This document shows positions 48,301-61,549 of a DNA stretch of 64,000 nucleotides, piece after piece. Below the pieces are notes generated by a model. The model saw only the letters and a list, made by a program, of their open reading frames with translations, was not told where the DNA came from and searched no databases. The translations under genes were made by a program, and so were the position numbers. Location of the stretch: NCBI RefSeq assembly GCF_026230105.1, contig NC_079479.1, positions 35,867,385-35,931,384 of the forward strand. Reading direction: 5' to 3'. The stretch's first letter is position 1, and every line of letters starts with the position of its first letter. Origin of the DNA: Diorhabda sublineata (lineage: Eukaryota > Arthropoda > Insecta > Coleoptera > Chrysomelidae).

Positions 48301-49010
48301 GATACAAGTATGAAATTGTGATTTTGGACACAAATTTTGTTTAGACGATGTATATTGACCTAAATTTCAAGTTTTCAGTTTAAATCGAATACTGCGAAAA
48401 CTAAACGTTGATCAAGGTCACTCATATATCTCGTAGCTATAAGTATCGATATGAATCATCGATATCACTCCAATTGAGTGTTAATAAAAGGTTATAACAA
48501 CCTTCAATTAACAGTTCAATGTTTTTTATCGAACGTTGAATATATTATAGAGGTAAAAAAACACTCGCGTAGATATTGATTCAAATTAGCAGTTAAAAAA
48601 AATGAAAACACGCAATTATCTATATACTGCAAGCGCCAGATGCATATAATTAATATTTTTATGGAGAATTCGATATTCTAAATTAAAAGTGAAATCATTC
48701 AAGACGATTTTAACGTGAAGAAAGCGAATTGTGAAAGTCGAAGTGTTAGTTTTCTGTATATTTAGGAAAAAATATACAGTGGAAAATAAAAGTAATCAAT
48801 AATCAAGTTGGCAAGGCTGAGACGGACGGCTACCTTTAACGATAAAAAGTAAAATCACGAACGCCTTGATATTTACAGGTTATGTGTTCTTCCGGTAAGG
48901 TTGACCTCCTACGTATATTTCCGGTTTCATGTCATGTTAACCTTCTTCTTATATTACTAGAACTATTAGCGAATGTTTATTTTTATCATATTATTATTGA
49001 GTTGTTTATT
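45370..49010. other. 3.6 kb of intergenic DNA without a recognised gene
   Basis: AT-rich, no tRNA, no coding family. It contains several copies of the motif TGGCAACACTG in either orientation (46289-46300, 46983-46993, 47404-47416, 48230-48240). The 66-codon frame at 47029 begins with TTG and is not supported. This is the convergent side of Sgf29 and Larp6. Confidence 0.45.
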
Positions 49011-49013
49011 ACT

Positions 49014-52000
49014 ATACGAGGGTAAATATAAATATTCTTTTATTTAATTTATTCCACGGCAACTCATTTTTTTTATTCTATTATTCAAATTACGATGGTC
49101 ACTAGAAAAATTTAACTACGATTTTTTTCCAAATTTGTATATAGCGTTAGATATGAGGGGCGTTCTAAAAATTCTTGAAAAGCTGTAAAGTTTACTACGA
49201 TTTTTTTCAAATTTTCACGATTTAAACTTGTGTATCAAGATACGAGGGTCGATTTAAAAATTCTTGAAAAATTTTATTGTTTTGAGTAAACTATGATTTT
49301 TTTTCAAATTTTCACGATGTAAAATTGTATATTGCGATCGATACGAGGGTCGTTCTAAAAATTTTTGAAAAGCTGTAAACTTTACTACGATTTTTTTCAA
49401 ATTTTCACGATTTAAACTTGTGTATCAAGATACGAGGGTCGATTTAAAAATTCTCGAAAAATTTTATTGTTTTGAGTAAACTATGATTTTTTTTTCAAAT
49501 TTTCACGATGTAAAATTGTGTATAGCGTTAGATACGAGGGCCGTTCTAAAAATTTTTGAAAAGCTGTAAACTTTACTACGATTTTTTTCAAATTTTCACG
49601 ATTTAAACTTGTGTATCAAGATACGAGGGTCGATTTAAAAATTCTCGAAAAATTTTATTGTTTTCAGTAAACTATGATTTTTTTTTCAAATTTTCACGAT
49701 GTAAAATTGTATATTGCGATCGATACGAGGGCCGTTCTAAAAATTTTTGAAAAGCTGTAAAGTTTACTACGATTTTTTTCAAATTTTCACGATTTAAACT
49801 TGTGTATCAAGATACGAGGGTCGATTTAAAAATTCTCGAAAAATTTTATTGTTTTGAGTAAACTATGATTTTTTTTTCAAATTTTCACGATGTAAAATTG
49901 TATATTGCGATCGATACGAGGGTCGTTCTAAAAATTTTTGAAAAGCTGTAAAGTTTACTACGATTTTTTTCAAATTTTCACGATTTAAACTTGTGTATCA
50001 AGATACGAGGGTCGATTTAAAAATTCTCGAAAATTTTTATTGTTTTCAGTAAACTATGATTTTTTTTCCAAATTTTCAATGATGTAAAATTGTATATTGC
50101 GATCGATACGAGGGTCGTTCTAAAAATTTTTGAAAAGCTGTAAACTTTACTACGATTTTTTTCAAATTTTCACGATTTAAACTTGTGTATCAAGATACGA
50201 GGGTCGATTTAAAAATTCTCGAAAATTTTTATTGTTTTCAGTAAACTATGATTTTTTTTCCAAATTTTCAATGATGTAAAATTGTATATTGCGATCGATA
50301 CGAGGGTCGTTCTAAAAATTTTTGAAAAGCTGTAAACTTTACTACGATTTTTTTCAAATTTTCACGATTTAAACTTGTGTATCAAGATACGAGGGTCGAT
50401 TTAAAAATTCTCGAAAAATTTTATTGTTTTGAGTAAACTATGATTTTTTTTTCAAATTTTCACGATGTAAAATTGTATATTGCGATCGATACGAGGGTCG
50501 TTCTAAAAATTTTTGAAAAGCTGTAAAGTTTACTACGATTTGTTTCAAATTTTCACGATTTAAACTTGTGTATCAAGATACGAGGGTCGATTTAAAAATT
50601 CTCGAAAAATTTTATTGTTTTGAGTAAACTATGATTTTTTTTTTTCAAATTTTCACGATGTAAAATTGTATATTGCGATCGATACGAGGGTCGTTCTAAA
50701 AATTTTTGAAAAGCTGTAAAGTTTACTACGATTTGTTTCAAATTTTCACGATTTAAACTTGTGTATCAAGATACGAGGGTCGATTTAAAAATTCTCGAAA
50801 AATTTTATTGTTTTCAGTAAACTATGATTTTTTTTTCAAATTTTCACGATGTAAAATTGTATATTGCGATCGATACGAGGGCCGTTCTAAAAATTTTTGA
50901 AAAGCTGTAAAGTTTACTACGATTTTTTTCAAATTTTCACGATTTAAACTTGTGTATCAAGATACGAGGGTCGATTTAAAAATTCTCGAAAAATTTTATT
51001 GTTTTGAGTAAACTATGATTTTTTTTTCAAATTTTCACGATGTAAAATTGTATATTGCGATCGATACGAGGGTCGTTCTAAAAATTTTTGAAAAGCTGTA
51101 AAGTTTACTACGATTTTTTTCAAATTTTCACGATTTAAACTTGTGTATCAAGATACGAGGGTCGATTTAAAAATTCTCGAAAATTTTTATTGTTTTCAGT
51201 AAACTATGATTTTTTTTCCAAATTTTCAATGATGTAAAATTGTATATTGCGATCGATACGAGGGTCGTTCTAAAAATTTTTGAAAAGCTGTAAACTTTAC
51301 TACGATTTTTTTCAAATTTTCACGATTTAAACTTGTGTATCAAGATACGAGGGTCGATTTAAAAATTCTCGAAAATTTTTATTGTTTTCAGTAAACTATG
51401 ATTTTTTTTCCAAATTTTCAATGATGTAAAATTGTATATTGCGATCGATACGAGGGTCGTTCTAAAAATTTTTGAAAAGCTGTAAACTTTACTACGATTT
51501 TTTTCAAATTTTCACGATTTAAACTTGTGTATCAAGATACGAGGGTCGATTTAAAAATTCTCGAAAAATTTTATTGTTTTGAGTAAACTATGATTTTTTT
51601 TTCAAATTTTCACGATGTAAAATTGTATATTGCGATCGATACGAGGGTCGTTCTAAAAATTTTTGAAAAGCTGTAAAGTTTACTACGATTTGTTTCAAAT
51701 TTTCACGATTTAAACTTGTGTATCAAGATACGAGGGTCGATTTAAAAATTCTCGAAAAATTTTATTGTTTTGAGTAAACTATGATTTTTTTTTTTCAAAT
51801 TTTCACGATGTAAAATTGTATATTGCGATCGATACGAGGGTCGTTCTAAAAATTTTTGAAAAGCTGTAAAGTTTACTACGATTTGTTTCAAATTTTCACG
51901 ATTTAAACTTGTGTATCAAGATACGAGGGTCGATTTAAAAATTCTCGAAAAATTTTATTGTTTTCAGTAAACTATGATTTTTTTTTCAAATTTTCACGAT

Positions 52001-53535
52001 GTAAAATTGTATATTGCGATCGATACGAGGGTCGTTCTAAAAATTTTTGAAAAGCTGTAAAGTTTACTACGATTTTTTTCAAATTTTCACGATTTAAACT
52101 TGTGTATCAAGATACGAGGGTCGATTTAAAAATTCTCGAAAAATTTTATTGTTTTGAGTAAACTATGATTTTTTTTTTCAAATTTTCACGATGTAAAATT
52201 GTATATTGCGATCGATACGAGGGTCGTTCTAAAAATTTTTGAAAAGCTGTAAAGTTTACTACGATTTGTTTCAAATTTTCACGATTTAAACTTGTGTATC
52301 AAGATACGAGGGTCGATTTAAAAATTCTCGAAAAATTTTATTGTTTTCAGTAAACTATGATTTTTTTTTCAAATTTTCACGATGTAAAATTGTATATTGC
52401 GATCGATACGAGGGCCGTTCTAAAAATTTTTGAAAAGCTGTAAAGTTTACTACGATTTTTTTCAAATTTTCACGATTTAAACTTGTGTATCAAGATACGA
52501 GGGTCGATTTAAAAATTCTCGAAAAATTTTATTGTTTTGAGTAAACTATGATTTTTTTTTTCAAATTTTCACGATGTAAAATTGTATATTGCGATCGATA
52601 CGAGGGTCGTTCTAAAAATTTTTGAAAAGCTGTAAAGTTTACTACGATTTGTTTCAAATTTTCACGATTTAAACTTGTGTATCAAGATACGAGGGTCGAT
52701 TTAAAAATTCTCGAAAATTTTTATTGTTTTCAGTAAACTATGATTTTTTTTTTCAAATTTTCACGATGTAAAATTGTATATTGCGATCGATACGAGGGTC
52801 GTTCTAAAAATTTTTGAAAAGCTGTAAACTTTACTACGATTTTTTTCAAATTTTCACGATTTAAACTTGTGTATCAAGATACGAGGGTCGATTTAAAAAT
52901 TCTCGAAAAATTTTATTGTTTTGAGTAAACTATGATTTTTTTTTCAAATTTTCACGATGTAAAATTGTGTATAGCGTTAGATACGAGGGCCGTTCTAAAA
53001 ATATTTGAAAATTTGTAAAGTTTACTACGATTTTTTTCAAATTTTCACGATTTAAACTTGTGTATCAAGATACGAGGGTCGATTTAAAAATTCTCGAAAA
53101 TTTTTATTGTTTTCAGTAAACTATGATTTTTTTTCCAAATTTTCAATGATGTAAAATTGTATATTGCGATCGATACGAGGGTCGTTCTAAAAATTTTTGA
53201 AAAGCTGTAAACTTTACTACGATTTTTTTCAAATTTTCACGATTTAAACTTGTGTATCAAGATACGAGGGTCGATTTAAAAATTCTTGAAAAATTTTATT
53301 GTTTTGAGTAAACTATGATTTTTTTTTCAAATTTTCACGATGTAAAATTGTGTATAGCGTTAGATACGAGGGCCGTTCTAAAAATTTTTGAAAAGCTGTA
53401 AACTTTACTACGATTTTTTTCAAATTTTCACGATTTAAACTTGTGTATCAAGATACGAGGGTTACTATAAAAGTTCTCGAATAATTTTATTGTTAAGGTA
53501 TTTTTATTATGATGATACGAGGGTTATTACGAAAA
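49014..53535 (+). repeat. 191-bp dimeric satellite between Sgf29 and Larp6
   Basis: About 23 units of about 191 bp, measured by AAAAGCTGTAAA at about 49183, 49371, 49562, 49753 and 49944 onward. Each unit is two related halves of about 95 bp, both with ACTATGATTTTTTTTCAAAT or ACTACGATTTTTTTCAAATT followed by CACGAT and GATACGAGGGTCG. The edges (49014-49180 and 53450-53535) are degenerate, each retaining the ATACGAGGGT core. The core ACGAGGGTCGTTCTAAAAA resembles mariner-type terminal repeats. Confidence 0.95.
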
Positions 53536-53706
53536 TTTACGAAAAAAATTGTTTCTCGCCAAGTAGGATCCAGATTTTCTCATCTATTCCAATACGAGGA
53601 TAAAAAATATGTGAATAAATAAGGGCACTCTGCTACAGAATTGTTCAATTAGTATAAGATATACCTTTTTTGGGTTCAAAAATTTATGTTTTTTCGTCGA
53701 TCTCAT

Positions 53707-53712
53707 TTTATT
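53707..53712 (-). promoter_or_regulatory. Poly(A) signal overlapping the Larp6 stop codon
   Basis: On the minus strand the Larp6 stop TAA (53710-53708) lies within AATAAA. Whether it is used is unknown. The 191-bp array begins only about 170 bp further on. Confidence 0.35.
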
Positions 53713-56700
53713 GTGCAACAGTTGGTAGTCTTTGTTTGAATCCTCTGCTTCCGTCGGGTCCTTTCGGCATTCTCAAAACGTTTTCGCCGTTCAAAAAAGC
53801 CGAGCTGTTGCTCCTCGATCTCGGGCTGCTGTATTCCGAAGAAGACGACATTCTTCTTACGAAATTGTCGCTGTTGCTGGACGTGCTGCGACAAAATAAC
53901 ATTTTCTATATATATAAAAAAAATAATCACTCGGATGATTTACCTGCACGCGCTCATCCTCCTCGGAATGAAAAGTGATGATTCACTGGAATCTCGACTG
54001 CTAGAAGACAACCTCCTGGGCATGTAAAGGAAATTGGCTTCGGTGCTGGAGGCGCTAAGACGTCTCTGAAGCCATGCTGCAGGCTCTATATATCGAGAAG
54101 GAAATTGAGCCGACGAAGAGCCACGACGTAATTTACCTGAAACAAACGAAAATTTCACATTGAAACCTGGCACTGCTACAGTTCTGTTAGTTGCAAAAAA
54201 TATACATTTTCAAAAATTAAAAAATTAATCGAAATTATACGAATTTGTACGCCGGGAAAATATAGTGTGTGGCCGCCTATTTTAATATAATTTAGTTTTG
54301 TGACCGTTGGTATATAACCAAACAGCATTTTGTACTATACGAACGGCGATAAACTTTTTTTACTTCAAACTACTAACCTTTCTAACTTATTACGGTTTTT
54401 CGTCACAAATTTTCCTAGTTCCTTCTTGTTTTCCACAATTTATATCATTTAAATCATAATTTATTTATTATTACAATGTTTTTAAATGTTTCTAATTTCA
54501 ATTTATAATAATTTCACGTGTTTATTATATATACAAGGTGAAACGTGAATACGTAATGATGTTATTGGATTTTTTACAATTCAAATTTGAAATTTATTAC
54601 TAACTATTTACGATTTGAAAAAATTTTTAATGCTCATTCAATTCCATATTGATTTCAATTTTTTTAACGACGTTTATTTAGTATAAAGAGTTGAAAGGAA
54701 ACGTACATTTTATTACGTATCTTCTTCAGGGATACAGATAAAAATTTTATAGGTTATGTTTTTTTCAAGACACATCTACAGTATTAATTTTATATTCTAA
54801 TTAACCAATTTTACAAGTTTTATTCTAAAAATACCCTGTATTAGAGATAATGGTCCTTTATTGGGAATATTTTCCACTTTTTATTGCGTTAGAATATTTA
54901 TATATTCTAGAAAATACGAAATTATGACAACGTTGATTTAACGCGCCGGCGGTTCAGAGTTAAGGTGGCCATACACTACATATTAGTGGCGAAAATAATT
55001 TTTGATGAATAATTATATTAAAATCTCAAATAAACTATGTTGAAAATACAGAGAAAATGTCGTTCTGTATATTTTTCTTCATAAATTCATCATGTTATCA
55101 ATATCGTATATATTATGACGTTTTCATATTTGAAATCGGTGAAAGTAAGGGGCTGTTCACCTGCATTTCTCTTAGATGCCTTCTTTTAACATTCATATCT
55201 CGTTCACTATGACTAATAACAAGTTTTAATAGATCAGAAAGTCGCGGTAATTATTTATAGTCCGGTCAAATTAAGACAAAAAAAATAGTATAAAAAACTG
55301 AGTCGATTGGAAAGTATAGATACAAATTTTGGTTTTTCGTTGTGTTATTGAACGTATCAACCCTCGAATGGAGTTTGAACTATAGGAAATCACTCAAAAA
55401 CCTTGTATTTCACAAATGGTATAGGTAAAATACGAATTTTTATTTTTAAATCTCTATATCTCAAAAACGGTAACACTTAGGAGAAAAAGTATATATACGG
55501 TTTTTATAGATAATAACGAGATCTATAATTTTTATATGAAGAAATTTTTTGAAAAAAGTCGCCGAGTGGGTGAAAAACGCGAAAAAATATTTTTTTACTC
55601 AAGTTTTCGTGATAAATTAGAAATTTTATTAATCGGATCAATACGAATTGTTTATATTTTATTTATAAAGTTATCTTGAACATTTTTTTCAAGTTTCTTT
55701 GAATTTTTAAAAACTTTGAGCCTCAAAAACGTTGTATTTCACTAATGGTATAGGTAAAATACGAATTTTTATTTTTAAATCTCTATATCTCAAAAACGGT
55801 AACACTTAGGAGAAAAAGTATATTCACGGTTTTTATAGATAATAACGAGATCTACAATTTTTATATGAAGAAATTTTTCGAAAAAAGTCGCCGAGTGGGT
55901 GAAAAACGCGAAAAAATATTTTTTTACTCAAGTTTTCGTGATAAATTAGAAATTTTATTAATCGGATCAATACGAATTATTTATATTTTATTTATAAAGT
56001 TATCTTGAACATTTTTTTCGAGTTTATTTGAATTTTTAAAAACTTCGAGCCTCTAAAACGTTGTATTTCACAAATGGTATCGGTAAAATACGGATTTTTA
56101 TTTTTAAATCTCCATATCTCAAAAACGGTAACATTTCGGAGAAAAAGTATATATACGTTTTTTATAGATAATAACGAGATCTACAATTTTTATATGAAGA
56201 AATTTTTCGAAAAAAGTCGCCGAGTGGGTGAAAAACGCAAAACAATATTTTTTTACTCAAGTTTTCGTGATAAATTACAAATTTTATGAACCGGATCGAT
56301 ACGAATTATTTATATTTTATTTATAAAGTTATCTTGAACATTTTTTTCAAGTTTCTTTGAATTTTTAAAAACTTTGAGCCTCAAAAACGTTGTATTTCAC
56401 TAATGGTATAGGTAAAATACGAATTTTCATTTTTAAATCTCTATATCTCAAAAACGGTAACACTTAGGAGAAAAAGTATATTCACGGTTTTTATAGATAA
56501 CAACGAGATCTATAATTTTTATATGAAGAAATTTTTCGAAAAAAGACGCCGAGTGGGTGAAAAACGCGAAAAAATATTTTTTTGGTCAAGTTTTCGTGAT
56601 AAATTAGAAATTTTATTAATCGGATCAATACGAATTGTTTATATTTTATTTATAAAGTTATCTTGAACATTTTTTTCAAGTTTCTTTGAATTTTTAAAAA

Positions 56701-59700
56701 CTTTGAGCCTCAAAAACGTTGTATTTCACAAATGGTATAGGTAAAATACGAATTTTCATATTTAAATCTCTATATCTCAAAAACGGTAACACTTAGGAGA
56801 AAAAGTATATTCACGGTTTTTGTAGATAATAACGAGATCTATAATTTTTATATGAAGAAATTTTTCGAAAAAAGTCGCCGAGTGGGTGAAAAAAGCGAAA
56901 CAATATTTTTTTGGTCAAGTTTTCGTGATAAATTAGAAATTTTATTAATCGGATCAATACGAATTATTTATATTTTATTTATAAAGTTATCTTGAACATT
57001 TTTTTCGAGTTTATTTGAATTTTTAAAAACTTCGAGCCTCTAAAACGTTGTATTTCACAAATGGTATAGGTAAAATACGAATTTTTATTTTTAAATCTCT
57101 ATATCTCAAAAACGGTAACACTTAGGAGAAAAAGTATATTCACGGTTTTTATAGATAATAACGAGATCTACAATTTTTATATGAAGAAATTTTTCGAAAA
57201 AAGTCGCCGAGTGGGTGAAAAACGCGAAAAAATATTTTTTTACTCAAGTTTTCGTGATAAATTTTATTAATCGGATCAATACGAATTATTTATATTTTAT
57301 TTATAAAGTTATCTTGAACATTTTTTTCGAGTTTATTTGAATTTTTAAAAACTTCGAGCCTCTAAAACGTTGTATTTCACAAATGGTATCGGTAAAATAC
57401 GGATTTTTATTTTTAAATCTCCATATCTCAAAAACGGTAACATTTCGGAGAAAAAGTATATATACGGTTTTTATAGATAACAACGAGATCTATAATTTTT
57501 ATATAAAGAAATTTTTCGAAAAAAGTCGCCGAGTGGGTGAAAAACGCAAAACAATATTTTTTTACTCAAGTTTTCGTGGTAAATTACAAATTTTATGAAC
57601 CGGATCGATACGAATTATTTATATTTTATTTATAAAGTTATCTTGAACATTTTTTTCAAGTTTCTTTGAATTTTTAAAAACTTTGAGCCTCAAAAACGTT
57701 GTATTTCACTAATGGTATAGGTAAAATACGAATTTTCATTTTTAAATCTCTATATCTCAAAAACGGTAACACTTAGGAGAAAAAGTATATATACGTTTTT
57801 TATAGATAATAACGAGATCTATAATTTTTATATGAAGAAATTTTTCGAAAAAAGACGCCGAGTGGGTGAAAAACGCGAAAAAATATTTTTTTGGTCAAGT
57901 TTTCGTGATAAATTAGAAATTTTATTAATCGGATCAATACGAATTGTTTATATTTTATTTATAAAGTTATCTTGAACATTTTTTTCAAGTTTCTTTGAAT
58001 TTTTAAAAACTTTGAGCCTCAAAAACGTTGTATTTCACAAATGGTATAGGTAAAATACGAATTTTCATATTTAAATCTCTATATCTCAAAAACGGTAACA
58101 CTTAGGAGAAAAAGTATATTCACGGTTTTTGTAGATAATAACGAGATCTATAATTTTTATATGAAGAAATTTTTCGAAAAAAGTCGCAGAGTGGGTGAAA
58201 AAAGCGAAACAATATTTTTTTGGTCAAGTTTTCGTGATAAATTAGAAATTTTATTAATCGGATCAATACGAATTATTTATATTTTATTTATAAAGTTATC
58301 TTGAACATTTTTTTCGAGTTTATTTGAATTTTTAAAAACTTCGAGCCTCTAAAACGTTGTATTTCACAAATGGTATCGGTAAAATACGGATTTTTATTTT
58401 TAAATCTCCATATCTCAAAAACGGTAACATTTCGGAGAAAAAGTATATATACGGTTTTTATAGATAACAACGAGATCTATAATTTTTATATGAAGAAATT
58501 TTTCGAAAAAAGTCGCCGAGTGGGTGAAAAACGCAAAACAATATTTTTTTACTCAAGTTTTCGTGATAAATTAGAAATTTTATTAATCGGATCAATACGA
58601 ATTATTTATATTTTATTTATAAAGTTATCTTGAACATTTTTTTCGAGTTTATTTGAATTTTTAAAAACTTCGAGCCTCTAAAACGTTGTATTTCACAAAT
58701 GGTATAGGTAAAATACGAATTTTTATTTTTAAATCTCTATATCTCAAAAACGGTAACACTTAGGAGAAAAAGTATATTCACGGTTTTTATAGATAACAAC
58801 GAGATCTATAATTTTTATATGAAGAAATTTTTCGAAAAAAGACGCCGAGTGGGTGAAAAACGCGAAAAAATATTTTTTTGGTCAAGTTTTCGTGATAAAT
58901 TAGAAATTTTATTAATCGGATCAATACGAATTGTTTATATTTTATTTATAAAGTTATCTTGAACATTTTTTTCAAGTTTCTTTGAATTTTTAAAAACTTT
59001 GAGCCTCAAAAACGTTGTATTTCACAAATGGTATAGGTAAAATACGAATTTTCATATTTAAATCTCTATATCTCAAAAACGGTAACACTTAGGAGAAAAA
59101 GTATATTCACGGTTTTTGTAGATAATAACGAGATCTATAATTTTTATATGAAGAAATTTTTCGAAAAAAGTCGCCGAGTGGGTGAAAAACGCGAAAAAAT
59201 ATTTTTTTGGTCAAGTTTTCGTGATAAATTAGAAATTTTATTAATCGGATCAATACGAATTGTTTATATTTTATTTATAAAGTTATCTTGAACATTTTTT
59301 TCAAGTTTCTTTGAATTTTTAAAAACTTTGAGCCTCAAAAACGTTGTATTTCACAAATGGTATAGGTAAAATACGAATTTTCATATTTAAATCTCTATAT
59401 CTCAAAAACGGTAACACTTAGGAGAAAAAGTATATTCACGGTTTTTGTAGATAATAACGAGATCTATAATTTTTATATGAAGAAATTTTTCGAAAAAAGT
59501 CGCCGAGTGGGTGAAAAAAGCGAAACAATATTTTTTTGGTCAAGTTTTCGTGATAAATTAGAAATTTTATTAATCGGATCAATACGAATTATTTATATTT
59601 TATTTATAAAGTTATCTTGAACATTTTTTTCGAGTTTATTTGAATTTTTAAAAACTTCGAGCCTCTAAAACGTTGTATTTCACAAATGGTATCGGTAAAA

Positions 59701-61549
59701 TACGGATTTTTATTTTTAAATCTCCATATCTCAAAAACGGTAACATTTCGGAGAAAAAGTATATATACGGTTTTTATAGATAACAACGAGATCTATAATT
59801 TTTATATGAAGAAATTTTTCGAAAAAAGTCGCCGAGTGGGTGAAAAACGCAAAACAATATTTTTTTACTCAAGTTTTCGTGATAAATTAGAAATTTTATT
59901 AATCGGATCAATACGAATTATTTATATTTTATTTATAAAGTTATCTTGAACATTTTTTTCGAGTTTATTTGAATTTTTAAAAACTTCGAGCCTCTAAAAC
60001 GTTGTATTTCACAAATGGTATCGGTAAAATACGGATTTTTATTTTTAAATCTCCATATCTCAAAAACGGTAACATTTCGGAGAAAAAGTATATATACGGT
60101 TTTTATAGATAACAACGAGATCTATAATTTTTATATGAAGAAATTTTTCGAAAAAAGTCGCCGAGTGGGTGAAAAACGCAAAACAATATTTTTTTACTCA
60201 AGTTTTCGTGATAAATTAGAAATTTTATTAATCGGATCAATACGAATTATTTATATTTTATTTATAAAGTTATCTTGAACATTTTTTTCGAGTTTATTTG
60301 AATTTTTAAAAACTTCGAGCCTCTAAAACGTTGTATTTCACAAATGGTATAGGTAAAATACGAATTTTCATTTTTAAATCTCTATATCTCAAAAACGGTA
60401 ACACTTAGGAGAAAAAGTATATATACGTTTTTTATAGATAATAACGAGATCTACAATTTTTATATGAAGAAATTTTTCGAAAAAAGTCGCCGAGTGGGTG
60501 AAAAAAGCGAAACAATATTTTTTTGGTCAAGTTTCCAGCCTAATTTGACTGTACTATATATATAAATGAAACTCACCTCTGGGATCGAACTTTTTCAAAT
60601 CTTCCGCCTCCGAACCACTTTGACAAGATATATAATCAGATTCCGACGCGATTTTATTATTATTATTATTATTTGTTTTTTTATTAACGGTTTTCTTTTT
60701 TCTTTCCGGATGCGGTACGTTATTCAATTCGTACACCTTCAACGGTTCTCCTAAAATGAGTTGCATATCCAGGGCGTTCCTAGCCGATTCCGAATGCACG
60801 AATTCCACCAGGGCGCAAACCATCCCGGCCAAAGAAGGATTTTTGTTAATAAATTGCCTGACGTCGGCCGGAATCGGATTGCCCGGTCTCAATATTCTGA
60901 TCAGGGCGATTTCGCCGCACGATTTGAATAATTCGGCGACGTTTTCGATCGTCGGTTTCTCCACGGGCATATGTACGGCGACTATCGTTCTCGAAGGGGT
61001 AGTTTCGTCGTATTTGGGCAACGGTTGCAATCTGCGTAACTTCGTACCCGCCTCGTTGATTTCCAATTTGGTGGAGCGGTTCAAGGCGTGCGCTACCACC
61101 CTCCAATCTTTCGTCAGGTGTTTCACCCTCTTGAAACTCGATATTAATTTCAGCGACACGTACCCCTCCTTATTCCTCTTGACGTGCTTCAATAGAAACG
61201 CGTCTTTCGTTATATTGGCATCGGAAAAATAAAACTCCACTTGCTGGACTATTTTGTCCGCCAATTCGTCGTTCGGCGGATCGAACGGCGGTTCCGTTAT
61301 TTCGGGGGCGACTTCGCATCCGGAATCCTTCCCGCCGCCGTTGGATCCCGTGTCGGAGGAACTGTCACTTAAATCCGCCATGTGGGCCCCTTCGTCTTCC
61401 GTCGTGTTTCCCGCTTGTTTTTTATCGAACGACAAAGATACGTCGCTGTCTATCGATGAAATACTGTCGCGGGTTTCCATTAATTTCGAAGATATTACTT
61501 CTCCGGCTTCCTGCAGTTCCGATTCAATTTCCTCGTGAGGAGAAGGCAT
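53708..61549 (-). CDS. Larp6: La-related protein 6 (LARP6/Acheron)
   Basis: Three coding exons: 61549-60577, 54136-53944 and 53885-53708, with GT-AG joints and agreeing phases (1344 nt, 447 aa). LARP6 proteins bind stem-loops in specific mRNAs (collagen mRNAs in vertebrates) and control their localisation and translation; insect Larp6 has roles in muscle and neurons. Order: acidic Ser-rich N-terminus (1-90), La motif (about 92-173; QQVEFYFSDANITKD, GYVSLKLISSFKRVKHLT), RRM-like domain (about 186-277; IVAVHMP, FKSCGEIALIRILRPG), a basic PERKKKTVNKK segment and Asn run (about 293-298), a Ser/Arg-rich middle (exon 2), and the C-terminal LSA motif RMPKGPDGSRGF (427-438) that is diagnostic for LARP6. 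The start ATG at 61549 was chosen over a TTG six bases upstream. Intron 1 (6.4 kb) hosts the TIR-bounded 329-bp array. Confidence 0.95.
54137..55257. other. Larp6 intron 1, unique part
   Basis: About 1.1 kb of AT-rich DNA between exon 2 and the satellite-bearing element. No gene, no clear repeats. Confidence 0.5.
55258..60556. mobile_element. 5.3-kb TIR-bounded non-autonomous element carrying a satellite array
   Basis: TAGTCCGGTCAAATTA at 55258-55273 is matched by the reverse complement of 60541-60556 (TAGTACAGTCAAATTA), 14 of 16 bases identical. Both ends carry TA as the outermost dinucleotide, as expected for a TA target duplication of Tc1/mariner-like elements. Between them lie about 130 bp of unique sequence at the left and then the 329-bp array, which runs to within about 10 bp of the right end. 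No transposase is encoded. The right end is only about 20 bp from the Larp6 exon 1 splice donor (60577), so insertion was into the very start of intron 1. The inverted ends are short, so chance cannot be fully excluded. Confidence 0.6.
55395..60535 (+). repeat. 329-bp tandem satellite in Larp6 intron 1
   Basis: About 15.6 copies with a 329-bp period (for example landmarks at 58370, 59686 and 60015; one copy lacks about 7 bp near 57262). Units contain ACGTTGTATTTCACAAATGG, TCTCAAAAACGGTAACA, AAAGTCGCCGAGTGGGTGAA and ATAAAGTTATCTTGAACATT. Subtypes (GGTATCGGTAAAATACGG with CATTTCGG; GGTATAGGTAAAATACGA with CACTTAGG; TGGTCAAGTT versus TACTCAAGTT) alternate in a way that suggests block duplications of several units. 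Confidence 0.95.

Noticed and set aside
56074..60278. Repeated 60-87-codon frames on both strands every 329 bp
   Set aside because: By-product of the 329-bp satellite; no start context and no family resemblance.
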